From contig DASUZD010000203.1 of assembly GCA_036377055.1 (NCBI GenBank), forward strand, positions 1 to 23,808: a stretch of DNA of 23,808 nucleotides, read 5' to 3'. This DNA comes from DASUZD01 sp036377055. Lineage in GTDB: Bacteria > Actinomycetota > Thermoleophilia > Gaiellales > Gaiellaceae. Every line of letters begins with the position of its first letter. The first letter of the stretch is position 1. Shown here piece after piece: positions 15,482 to 22,453 of the stretch. The notes below the pieces were generated by a model. The model searched no databases, was not told the origin of the DNA, and worked only from the letters and a program-made list of their open reading frames with translations. A program made the position numbers and the translations under genes.

Positions 15482-15868
15482 ATGATTCAGAACCTGCGGC
15501 ACCGTGTCGCACGCGAGGAGAGCGGCTTCACGCTGATCGAGCTCCTCGTCGTGATCATCATCCTCGGGATCCTGCTTGCGATCGCGATCCCGTCGTACCT
15601 CAGCTTCAAGAACCGCGCCAACGCCTCGGCAGCGCAGGCGAACGTCCGCGCCGCCGTTCCGGGCATCGAGGCGTTCAACGCCGATCACGCCTCGGGCTAC
15701 ACCGGCGCGACGCTTACCAAGCTCCAGCTCTCCTACGACGCGGGCATCAAGAACGTCAAGGTCGTCCGCGCCAACAACACCAGCTACTGCATCGAGAACA
15801 CGAACCCGACGACCGTCACGTACTTCAAGGGCGGCCCGTCGGCCACGATCGCCAAGGGCGTCTGCTAG
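15482..15868 (+). CDS. pilA: Major type IV pilin PilA, copy 2
   Basis: This second 128-residue prepilin has leader MIQNLRHRVAREESG, cleavage G15/F16, +5 glutamate and a 113-residue mature chain ending KGVC, with the same two-cysteine pattern. Its mature sequence differs from copy 1 by four conservative changes. The gene has its own promoter candidate, its own GGAAGGAG ribosome binding site and its own terminator hairpin, so the copies can be controlled separately. The divergent leaders may alter membrane insertion or processing rate; this is inference. The two could co-polymerise in one filament. Confidence 0.96.
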   Translation: MIQNLRHRVAREESGFTLIELLVVIIILGILLAIAIPSYLSFKNRANASAAQANVRAAVPGIEAFNADHASGYTGATLTKLQLSYDAGIKNVKVVRANNTSYCIENTNPTTVTYFKGGPSATIAKGVC

Positions 15869-15893
15869 TCCCTTCGCGTTTCGACGCTTCGCC

Positions 15894-15927
15894 CGAGGGC
15901 GCGGGAGACCGCGCCCTCGGCGTTTCT
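15894..15927 (+). terminator. Rho-independent-type terminator after pilA2
   Basis: CGAGGGCGCGG (15894-15904), loop GAGA, and CCGCGCCCTCG (15909-15919) form an 11-bp stem followed by GCGTTTCTT. It is closely related to the hairpin after pilA1. The -35 of the next gene (TCAAG, 15928) starts directly at its tail. Confidence 0.78.
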
Positions 15928-15955
15928 TCAAGGCGCCACGACGCAGTGCCGATAT
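15928..15955 (+). promoter_or_regulatory. Sigma-28-like promoter of the thioredoxin-like gene
   Basis: TCAAG (15928-15932), 15 bases, GCCGATAT (15948-15955), then 7 bases to ATG 15963. The architecture equals that of pilC and implies a leaderless transcript. Confidence 0.68.
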
Positions 15956-15962
15956 CGCCAGC

Positions 15963-16955
15963 ATGAGCCTCACCGTCAGCCCGCAGATCCGGCTCGTCGC
16001 GCTCGTCGGCGCCCTCGCCGCCGCGGGCCTCGGCGCCTTCATGTTCACGACGCGCGGCGCGCCGAGCTCGGTCGATTCGGCTGCGCTCCCGAAGGTCAAG
16101 CCGCTCTACCACGGGCGGAAGGTGGCCGCGCATCCCGCGCCGCCGAAGAAGCAGACCGTGACGCCGGCGCGGCACGTCGCGCCCAAGGTGCCGTCCAAGC
16201 CGCCGGTGGTCGCGACGAACGGGCTGCCGATGGTGCTCGTCCAGGCCTTGGCGCGGCACCCCGTGGTGGTCGTCGCGCTGTACGACCCGCAGGCACGGAT
16301 CGACGGGATCTCGCTCGCCGAGGCGCAGGCCGGCGCGGCCGTCGCGGGCGCCGGGTTCGTCCCGCTGGACGTGCTCGACACGCAGCAGGCCGGCCCGCTG
16401 ATGAAGCTGCTCGGCGTCCTCCCCGACCCGGCCGTGCTCGTCTACCGGCGCCCCGGGGATCTCGCGGCGCGCTTCGACGGCTTCGCCGACCGCGACACCG
16501 TCGCTCAGGCGGCGACGAACGCGACGCCGGACGGCCTCGCCCGCCAGGCTGCGACGGAGCGGGCGACGCCGGTCGTCACGCGCGACGCGTGGGCTCGCCG
16601 GGCGAGCAAGGTCTGCTCGAGGACGTGGGCCAACGCACCGAGGATCGCCGCGAACGCGCCACGCGCGAAGTTCTTGAAGTGGGCGCCCGGCGCGCTGGCG
16701 CGGCAGCAGCAGCTGATCGCGCAGCTCGCGGCTCTCTCTCTGCCGACCTACGAGAGCGATCGCCTGCTGGCGAACCGGTTCCTGACGGCGGCGCGGCGGT
16801 TCCATACGACCGATTCCACGCTTTTCCTCGCAATCAAGCGCAACGACAGCGCTGCCACGCTCCGCCTTCTCAACGTCGAGGTCGCCGAGATCGCGCAGGC
16901 GAACGAAGCGGCGCGGGCGGTGGGCGCGACGGGCTGCGCCGCCTTCGACAAATGA
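15963..16955 (+). CDS. Membrane-anchored thioredoxin-fold-like protein of the pilus regulon, unknown function
   Basis: The protein has 330 residues: a short N-terminus, one membrane helix at about 11-28, a basic Pro/Lys-rich linker to ~85, then a segment at ~98-185 resembling a thioredoxin fold. Its parts are the strand HPVVVVALYDP, helix SLAEAQAGAAVAGAG, strand FVPLDVLD, then the cis-Pro-like PDPAVLVYRRPGDLAARFDGF and DRDTVAQA. No CxxC is present, so a redox enzyme role is unlikely. A helical C-terminal domain (210-330) has cysteines only at C218 and C325, probably a disulfide closing the bundle. No named family is recognised. ATG 15963 is chosen because the promoter -10 ends 7 bases upstream and the membrane helix follows. 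A pilus role is inferred from position and promoter. Confidence 0.75.
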   Translation: MSLTVSPQIRLVALVGALAAAGLGAFMFTTRGAPSSVDSAALPKVKPLYHGRKVAAHPAPPKKQTVTPARHVAPKVPSKPPVVATNGLPMVLVQALARHPVVVVALYDPQARIDGISLAEAQAGAAVAGAGFVPLDVLDTQQAGPLMKLLGVLPDPAVLVYRRPGDLAARFDGFADRDTVAQAATNATPDGLARQAATERATPVVTRDAWARRASKVCSRTWANAPRIAANAPRAKFLKWAPGALARQQQLIAQLAALSLPTYESDRLLANRFLTAARRFHTTDSTLFLAIKRNDSAATLRLLNVEVAEIAQANEAARAVGATGCAAFDK

Positions 16956-17203
16956 GCGAGGCGCCGCGCGAGCTCTTCGTGCGCCACGCGCGCAAGGACG
17001 GTCGATCCGTCGCGATCGTGCGGGCCGTCGACCACGGCGACTCGTGCGTCGTCGAGGCCGAGGTCTACCCGTACGGCGCACGGACGGTCACGGCGCTCCG
17101 TCCCGGGCCGTACACGTTCGGCGACGCGCATCAGGCGACGGCGTTCGTGACCGAGGCCGTCGAGGCGCTGATGTACCTCGGCTGCGACGTCCAGGCGGAA
17201 TAG
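16952..17203 (+). CDS. Small conserved-looking protein, unknown
   Basis: This 83-residue soluble protein starts MSEAPRELFVRHARKDGRSV, followed by a run of beta-strand-like segments (AIVRAVDHGDSCVVEAEVYPY) and a helix ending YLGCDVQAE. Its ATG overlaps the TGA of the thioredoxin-like gene as ATGA, so the two are translationally coupled and probably co-transcribed from the sigma-28-like promoter. No membrane segment or signal peptide is visible. No family is recognised; it could be a small partner of the upstream protein or an unrelated passenger. Confidence 0.65.
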   Translation: MSEAPRELFVRHARKDGRSVAIVRAVDHGDSCVVEAEVYPYGARTVTALRPGPYTFGDAHQATAFVTEAVEALMYLGCDVQAE

Positions 17204-17213
17204 CCTTCGCCGC

Positions 17214-18170
17214 GTGTCGCTGATCTCGCTCGGCGACGTCGAGGCCGCTGCCGCGCGGCTCGCGGGCGTCGCCCACCGTACGCCCGTCGTCACCTCGCGA
17301 ACGCTCGACTCGCGCGCGGGCGCGCGCGTATATATGAAGGCGGAGAACCTCCAGCGCGCGGGCGCGTTCAAGTTCCGCGGCGCATACAACAAGATCTCGT
17401 CGCTCGACGAGGCGGAGCGTGCGCGCGGCGTGGCGGCGTTCTCGTCCGGGAATCACGCGCAGGCCGTCGCTCTGGCAGCGTCGCTTCTGGGGACGAAGGC
17501 GGTGATCCTGATGCCCGAGGACGCTCCAGCCGCAAAGCGCGAGGCGACGCTCGGCTACGGCGCCGAGGTAGTGAGCTACGACCGGTGGACGCAGGATCGC
17601 GAGGCGCTCGGGACCGCGCTGGCCGAGCAGCGCGGGCTGACGCTGGTGCCCCCGTACGACGACCCGCTCGTCATGGCCGGCCAGGGGACGGCGGCGCTCG
17701 AGCTGCTCGCCGACGCGGCCGACCTGGACATCCTCGTCGCGCCTGTCGGCGGCGGCGGGCTGATCGCCGGCTGCGGGACGGCCGGGAAGGGGCTTCGGCC
17801 GGCCCTTCGCGTCTACGGCGTCGAGCCCGAAGCCGGCGACGACACGCGCCGCTCGCTCGCCGAGGGCCGTCGCGTGGGGATTCGGGTGCCGCGGACGATC
17901 GCCGACGGCCTCCAGGTCAACTCGCCCGGGAAGCTGACGTTCGAGGTGAACCGCCGCCTCGTGGACGCGATCGAGACCGTGAGCGACCTCGAGCTCGTCG
18001 CGGCGATGGGCTTCCTCTTCGACCGCTGCAAGCTCGTCGTCGAGCCGAGCGGAGCGGCGGGCGTGGCGGCGATCCTCGCGGGCAAGCTCGACGTCGAGGG
18101 CCGCCGCATCGGCGTGATCCTCTCGGGCGGCAACGTCGGGCTCGCCCGGTTCCGCGACCTAATGAGCTAG
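17214..18170 (+). CDS. ilvA: Threonine/serine dehydratase, PLP-dependent (no ACT domain)
   Basis: This 318-residue fold-type II PLP enzyme deaminates threonine to 2-oxobutanoate (isoleucine route or catabolism). It shows KAENLQRAGAFKFRGAYNK with the Schiff-base lysine K53, the substrate loop SSGNHAQ (77-83), and the phosphate-binding glycine loop GGGGL (179-183). SGGN near the C-terminus completes the cofactor site. The C-terminal ACT regulatory domain of biosynthetic IlvA is absent, so it is the short TdcB/serine-racemase-like form and should not show classical isoleucine feedback. Start GTG 17214 lies 10 bases after the preceding stop and matches the family N-terminus. It may be co-transcribed with the two genes before it, but a pilus link is unlikely. 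Confidence 0.9.
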   Translation: MSLISLGDVEAAAARLAGVAHRTPVVTSRTLDSRAGARVYMKAENLQRAGAFKFRGAYNKISSLDEAERARGVAAFSSGNHAQAVALAASLLGTKAVILMPEDAPAAKREATLGYGAEVVSYDRWTQDREALGTALAEQRGLTLVPPYDDPLVMAGQGTAALELLADAADLDILVAPVGGGGLIAGCGTAGKGLRPALRVYGVEPEAGDDTRRSLAEGRRVGIRVPRTIADGLQVNSPGKLTFEVNRRLVDAIETVSDLELVAAMGFLFDRCKLVVEPSGAAGVAAILAGKLDVEGRRIGVILSGGNVGLARFRDLMS

Positions 18171-18190
18171 TGGCTCAGAGCCACTAGCTC
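18164..18190. terminator. Inverted repeat at the end of ilvA, likely terminator
   Basis: Perfect 13-bp arms GAGCTAGTGGCTC and GAGCCACTAGCTC are separated by a single A, overlapping the ilvA TAG. There is no T-tract. The core GTGGCTC-A-GAGCCAC recurs at 18239-18253. It lies between convergent ilvA and pilB, so bidirectional termination is the simplest role. Confidence 0.55.
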
Positions 18191-18195
18191 AGAAC

Positions 18196-18219
18196 CTACG
18201 GTTTCCGATCGAGCCGTAG
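18196..18219. repeat. Short inverted repeat between ilvA and pilB
   Basis: CTACGG (18196-18201) and CCGTAG (18214-18219) are separated by 12 bases, between the two copies of the GTGGCTCAGAGCCAC palindrome. It may form a third weak hairpin in this convergent spacer. Confidence 0.35.
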
Positions 18220-18234
18220 CGAGGGTCCGGGGCA

Positions 18235-18257
18235 GTTAGTGGCTCAGAGCCACAAAC
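18235..18257. terminator. Second GTGGCTCAGAGCCAC palindrome, likely terminator of pilB
   Basis: A perfect 15-base palindrome core lies at 18239-18253; flanking GTT and AAC extend the pairing across an A-A mismatch. It lies 25 bases beyond the pilB stop and repeats the core at the ilvA end. Confidence 0.5.
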
Positions 18258-18281
18258 TCCCGAAGCGCGCCCCGGCCCGAG

Positions 18282-20081
18282 CTAGATCGAGACGCGGGTC
18301 AGCTCTTCGATCGAGGTGAGCCCCGCTGCGACCTTCGCGATCCCGTCGTCCCAGAGCGTGCGCATGCCTTCCTCGATCGCGGCGCGCTCGATGTCCTCCC
18401 GGCTCGCCTTCCGAACGGCCAGGTGCTCGAGCGTCTCGGACATCCTGAGCAGCTGGTAGACGCCGATCCGCCCGCGGTACCCGGTCTGGTTGCACCGCGG
18501 ACACCCGCGCTTGCGGTAGAAGGCCATGCCGTCGGACGCGGCCGCGACCTCCGGCGCCACGCGCGCCTTCAGCAGCTCGTCCACGGACGGCGTGTACATC
18601 TCGCAGCAATGCGTGCACAGCTTCCGCGCGAGGCGCTGCGCGAGCACCCCGGTCACGGCCGCACCGACGAGGAACGGCTCGACGCCCATCTCGTTCAGCC
18701 GGGTGAGGGCCTGCGGCGCGTCGTTCGTGTGCAGCGTGGAGAGGACGAAATGTCCCGTCAGCGCGGCCTCGATCGAGATCTTCGCCGTTTCGCCGTCGCG
18801 GATCTCGCCGACCATGACCACGTCCGGGTCGGAGCGGAGGATCGACCGGAGCGCGGCCGCGAAGGTCAGCCCGGCGCGCGGGTTGATCTGAACCTGGTTC
18901 ACGCCCCCGAGCCGGTACTCGACCGGGTCCTCGACCGTGATGATGTTGATCTCCGGCCGGTTGATCTGCGTCAGCGCGGCGTAGAGCGTCGTCGACTTAC
19001 CGGACCCGGTCGGCCCGGTGACAAGCAGTGCGCCGGTCGGACGCGCGATGAGCGTAGAGAGCTGCTCCCGCATCTCGTCCGAGAGGCCGAGCTCGGTCAG
19101 CGTCGGCGCCTTCTTCGACTTGTCGAGCAGGCGCATCACGACCGACTCGCCCTCGACCGTCGGCAGCGTCGCGACGCGAACGTCCAGCATACGCCCGGCG
19201 GCAGCCGCGTTCAGCGAGATGCGGCCGTCCTGAGGCTTCCGGCGCTCGGCGATGTCGAGCTTCGCGAGCACCTTCAGGCGCGTCGTGACCCCGGCGGTCA
19301 TCCGCTTCGGGATCCGCTGCACCTCCTGGAGCACGCCGTCGATCCGGAACCGGACGACGAGTGCGTCCTCCTGGGGCTCGAAGTGGACGTCGGAGGCGCC
19401 GTCCTCGGCGGCCTGGAAGATCACGGAGTTGACGAGGCGGACGAGCGGCGCGTCCGAGATCCCGTCGTCGACCTCGAGGTCGTCCGACTCCTCGTCTTCG
19501 GCCTCGAGCGCCGCCTGCTCCTCCTCGAGGATCACCCGCGCGCCGAAGGCCTCGGACGCGCGGACGAGGCGGCGGATCTCGTTGACGACGTCGTCACGCG
19601 GCGCGACCGCGAGCTCTAGGGGGTAGCGCGTCGCCAGCCGAAGCTCGTCGATCCCGTGGATGTTCGCGGGGTCGGCGACCGCGATCCGGAGGTAGCCGTT
19701 GTCGATCGCGTACGGGACCGCGACGACGCGTTCCAGGACGTGCAGCGGGACGAGCCGCGCCGCCTCGTCGTCGACGCCCGCGAGCGGCAGGTCGACGAGC
19801 GGCAGCTGGTGGCGCGCCGCGAGCATCCGCGCGATCCCTTCGCCGGACGCGACGCCCTCGTCGACGATCGCCTGCGCGAACGAGCCGCTCTGGCCGGCGC
19901 GGCCGCGGACGAGCGCGAGCTTGTCGGGCGTGAGGAGCCCTGTGGCCGCGATCAGGTCGGCGACGAGCTCACCGAGCTCGTTGAGCGGGACGCCGCCGCC
20001 GAGCGGGCGCTGGGGCGCGTCGCCCTCGCCGCCGGCAGGGCCGGTCGTGCGCAGTGAAGGGGGCCGCTCGAAGTTGTCCAT
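18282..20081 (-). CDS. pilB: Type IV pilus extension ATPase PilB
   Basis: This 599-residue GspE/PilB ATPase drives pilin polymerisation. The N-terminal ~170 residues form GspE/MshEN-like domains (LPLVDLPLAGVDDEAARLVP); the RLG signature of c-di-GMP-binding MshEN is not evident. The core has Walker A GPTGSGKST (356-364), Asp box VEDPVEYR (383-390), Walker B SDPDVVMVGEIRD (417-429), and His box TGHFVLSTLHTNDAP (442-456). A tetracysteine zinc site is formed by C489/C492 and C527/C530 (CTHC...CPRC), diagnostic of PilB/GspE rather than PilT. An acidic insert (EEEQAALEAEDEESDDLEVDD) lies at 186-206. ATG 20081 is 12 bases after the sigma-28-like -10, with GAGGG just before it. It is a single-gene unit. 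Confidence 0.96.
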   Translation of the reverse strand: MDNFERPPSLRTTGPAGGEGDAPQRPLGGGVPLNELGELVADLIAATGLLTPDKLALVRGRAGQSGSFAQAIVDEGVASGEGIARMLAARHQLPLVDLPLAGVDDEAARLVPLHVLERVVAVPYAIDNGYLRIAVADPANIHGIDELRLATRYPLELAVAPRDDVVNEIRRLVRASEAFGARVILEEEQAALEAEDEESDDLEVDDGISDAPLVRLVNSVIFQAAEDGASDVHFEPQEDALVVRFRIDGVLQEVQRIPKRMTAGVTTRLKVLAKLDIAERRKPQDGRISLNAAAAGRMLDVRVATLPTVEGESVVMRLLDKSKKAPTLTELGLSDEMREQLSTLIARPTGALLVTGPTGSGKSTTLYAALTQINRPEINIITVEDPVEYRLGGVNQVQINPRAGLTFAAALRSILRSDPDVVMVGEIRDGETAKISIEAALTGHFVLSTLHTNDAPQALTRLNEMGVEPFLVGAAVTGVLAQRLARKLCTHCCEMYTPSVDELLKARVAPEVAAASDGMAFYRKRGCPRCNQTGYRGRIGVYQLLRMSETLEHLAVRKASREDIERAAIEEGMRTLWDDGIAKVAAGLTSIEELTRVSI

Positions 20082-20093
20082 CCCTCGAACGAG

Positions 20094-20121
20094 GTATCGG
20101 CCGGGAGCGACCGAGGCTTGA
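20094..20121 (-). promoter_or_regulatory. Sigma-28-like promoter of pilB
   Basis: On the minus strand TCAAG (20121-20117), 15 bases, GCCGATAC (20101-20094), then 12 bases to ATG 20081. It is entirely within the 48-base gap after pilD, giving pilB its own promoter although it follows a same-strand operon. Confidence 0.66.
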
Positions 20122-20129
20122 GCGCTTCG

Positions 20130-20879
20130 CTAGCGGATGGTGCCCAGGTAAGCGTCGAGCAGCGCGTGCCCTGCGAACAGCGCGACGACCGAGCCGATCG
20201 CGAGGAACGGCCCCAGCGGGATCCCCATCTTGCGAGCACCCGCGCCGTGGCGCGCGAACAAGACCAAGCTGGGAAGGAGCGCAGCCACCATCCCCACCAT
20301 GAGCGCGACCGGCACCGTCCGGCCGAGCATCGCGCCCATCAGCAGCGCGAGCTTCACGTCGCCCATCCCCATCCCGGCCGGGTACGCGACAGCCGCGGCG
20401 AGGAGGAAGCCCGACGCGCCGAATGCCGCGATCGCCCACTCCGGGCTCGGGTCGAGCGCCGTCTGCGCAGCGAGCAGGAGCGCGGCGGCAGGCACGACGA
20501 TTCGGTTGGGGATGATCCGGTGCTCGAGGTCGGTCGCCGACACGGCGACCAGCACCGCGCAGAAGAACGCGGCGACGAGCGCGTGGAGCGTCAGCCCGAA
20601 GGCGAGCGCGCAGCCGGCTACGAGCCCTGCGGTCGCAAGCTCGACCGCCGGGTAGCGCAACGGAATCCGCGCCCCGCAGGCGCGGCAGCGGCCGCGCAGG
20701 ACCGCATACGACATCAGCGGCACGTTGTCGTACCACGCGACAGGCGCAGCGCACGAGAAGCACGCCGAGCCCGGACGAACGATCGACCGGCGAAGCGGCA
20801 CGCGCGCCGCGACCACGTTCAGGAAGCTCCCGAGCGCGAGGCCTGGGGCGAGGAACACGGCGGCGAGGGCGAGGTCCAC
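20130..20879 (-). CDS. pilD: Type IV prepilin peptidase/N-methyltransferase PilD
   Basis: This 249-residue polytopic aspartyl protease (A24) cleaves prepilins after the leader glycine and methylates the new N-terminus. The N-terminal methylase region has GSFLNVVAARVP and the two cysteine pairs C40/C43 and C65/C68 (CFSC...CRAC), a zinc site found in most bifunctional enzymes. The catalytic aspartates are D117 (SATDLEHRIIPN) and D174 (GMGMGDVKLA). The GTG at 20879 is chosen at the family N-terminus, two bases after the stop of the PilX-like gene. It is the last gene of the minus-strand minor-pilin operon and should process PilA1, PilA2, PilV, PilW and PilX. Confidence 0.95.
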   Translation of the reverse strand: MDLALAAVFLAPGLALGSFLNVVAARVPLRRSIVRPGSACFSCAAPVAWYDNVPLMSYAVLRGRCRACGARIPLRYPAVELATAGLVAGCALAFGLTLHALVAAFFCAVLVAVSATDLEHRIIPNRIVVPAAALLLAAQTALDPSPEWAIAAFGASGFLLAAAVAYPAGMGMGDVKLALLMGAMLGRTVPVALMVGMVAALLPSLVLFARHGAGARKMGIPLGPFLAIGSVVALFAGHALLDAYLGTIR

Positions 20880-20881
20880 GG

Positions 20882-22453
20882 TCAGGAGGTGAACTGGGGC
20901 GGCAGGGGGAGCGCGTAGACGCTGTTGTTGCCGGGCATCCCGACCGGCACGAACGTGAAGCCGGCGAACGTCGAGCTGCTCGACTGGCCGAGGAGGACGG
21001 AGCTGCCGTCGAGTGGCCCGTCCACGAGCGAGGTCGTGCTGATGTCGATCGCGTTCGTCGCGTAGAGCGCGCCCATGAAGCGCGCGCTCACGAGCTGGAC
21101 GCCGTCGCCGGCGCTGACCTGGCTGTCCGGCGAGCCGGTCGAGCCGTTCCCGTTGACGACGAACCCGAGCAGGTCGTGCGTCGAATCCCACGACGATGTG
21201 GTGCAGGTCGTGTTCGACGCACCCGCGCAGAGCAGCGTGTTCGCGCCCTTGAAGAAGAGCGTGCCCGAGAGGTAGATCGTCGCCTCGCCCGAGTACGTGT
21301 TCGTCGCGCCGTTGTCGATCTTGGCGCTCCCGTCGATGAAGATCGTGCCCTTCACCGTCAGCACCCTCGTGGACGCGTTCCACGACAGCTCGCCGTTCGT
21401 GTTCTTGCACGTGTAGGAGCTCGCGGGCGTCAGGTTGATCAGGCCGGCGTTGTTGTTCTTGTAGAGCAGCTTGTTCGCGTCGCTGTCGCTCGAGGCCGCG
21501 ACGGTGGGATCGAACGTGGGCGGCGTCCCGCTCACGGTCTGGCAGGGGTAGTACGGGCCCGGGCTCGCGTTCAGGTACCAGTCGTTCCAGAGCACCGTCG
21601 GCGGCGTGATCGCAGTGACGGTCGAGTCGAGCGGGTTCGCCCACACGTTGTCCTTGAAGTTCGGCGATCCGGCGGGGCCGTAGAGGCAGGGGGTGTGCGA
21701 GGACTGGCCCGTATAGCGGCACCCGCGGCCGATGTGCGCGCCCGGAAGGTCGGCCCCCGCCTGCCCGACGGTGTTCTGCGTGCTCTGCTGGTCGAGGGAG
21801 CCGACGACGTTCAGCTGGCCCGCGGTGATCTTGGCCGAGTTCTTCATGCACAGGTTGCCCATCACGTAGAGCGGCGAGGTCACGTTCACCGAGTTCTGAA
21901 GGGTCATGTCGCACCCGCTGAACGCGACGCCGCTACCGGTGGCTCGCGACATCACGTAGTTCCAGGCCGGGTTGTTCAACGGCTGCGTGATCGTCGGGAC
22001 GACGGGGATGTTCGCCGTGATCGTCTTCCGGATCTTGCTCACGCCATTGCCGTTCGGGTTGCGAACGTAGCCGGACGACGACAGCGTCCAGTACGCCGTC
22101 CCTGCGGCGGGGTTCTGGAAGAGCGTTCCCGACCAGGTGACGGTTCCGCTCGAATAGGTGTCGGTACGGACGCACGGAAGGGGCGGCAGCGACGCCGAGT
22201 CCGGACAGAGCACGTACTTGTCGAGCGCGTTGTTCGTCGGCAGCGAGAGGATCGCGAGCGCGTTGTTGAGGCCGGCCTCGGCGAGCGCGTACGCCGTTTG
22301 CCCGGCCTTGCTGGTCTGCGAGTTACGCGAGTTCGTGCTCGTGTAGTAGATCGCGGTCGTCGTCGCGATCGCGAGCACGGTGATGATCCCGAGCGTGAGC
22401 GGCAGGACGAACCCGTCCGCACGTCCGAACCTCGTGGCGATCGACCTCAGCAC
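20882..22453 (-). CDS. Large PilX-like prepilin, probable pilus-tip or adhesin-like subunit
   Basis: This 523-residue protein has a prepilin-like N-terminus: RADG/FVLPLTLGIITVLAIATTTAI, with cleavage at G14 and a hydrophobic helix, but no +5 glutamate (FVLPL), as in PilX/GspK-type initiators. The rest is a Ser/Thr/Asn/Gly-rich, beta-rich exoplasmic region with repetitive short strands (VKGTIFIDGSAKI, TIYLSGTLFFKGANTLL) that suggests a beta-helix or bactofilin-like solenoid. Several cysteines (SGCDMT, NLCMKN, RGCRYT, LLCAGA) could form disulfides. It is far larger than typical PilX (~200 residues). GTG 22453 overlaps the PilW-like stop by 7 bases. It probably caps the pilus with PilV/PilW; surface binding is inference. 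Confidence 0.82.
   Translation of the reverse strand: MLRSIATRFGRADGFVLPLTLGIITVLAIATTTAIYYTSTNSRNSQTSKAGQTAYALAEAGLNNALAILSLPTNNALDKYVLCPDSASLPPLPCVRTDTYSSGTVTWSGTLFQNPAAGTAYWTLSSSGYVRNPNGNGVSKIRKTITANIPVVPTITQPLNNPAWNYVMSRATGSGVAFSGCDMTLQNSVNVTSPLYVMGNLCMKNSAKITAGQLNVVGSLDQQSTQNTVGQAGADLPGAHIGRGCRYTGQSSHTPCLYGPAGSPNFKDNVWANPLDSTVTAITPPTVLWNDWYLNASPGPYYPCQTVSGTPPTFDPTVAASSDSDANKLLYKNNNAGLINLTPASSYTCKNTNGELSWNASTRVLTVKGTIFIDGSAKIDNGATNTYSGEATIYLSGTLFFKGANTLLCAGASNTTCTTSSWDSTHDLLGFVVNGNGSTGSPDSQVSAGDGVQLVSARFMGALYATNAIDISTTSLVDGPLDGSSVLLGQSSSSTFAGFTFVPVGMPGNNSVYALPLPPQFTS

Larger units (their letters stand above)
14932..15868 (+). repeat. Tandem duplication of pilA (period 550 bases)
   Basis: The segments 14970-15318 and 15520-15868 align without gaps at a constant offset of 550 bases and encode almost identical mature pilins. 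Scattered synonymous differences show the duplication is not recent. The similarity continues in part upstream (TTTRGGGCTC and GYCGATAT) and downstream (GC hairpin with 11-bp arms). Confidence 0.9.

Noticed and set aside
17214..18170. Threonine dehydratase as part of the pilus system
   Set aside because: It is a complete metabolic enzyme with intact motifs; its place after the small ORF is more simply a chance neighbour or readthrough gene.
20880..21914. Upstream extension of the pilD frame
   Set aside because: It reads the PilX-like gene in the wrong frame. The prepilin peptidase N-terminus starts at GTG 20879.
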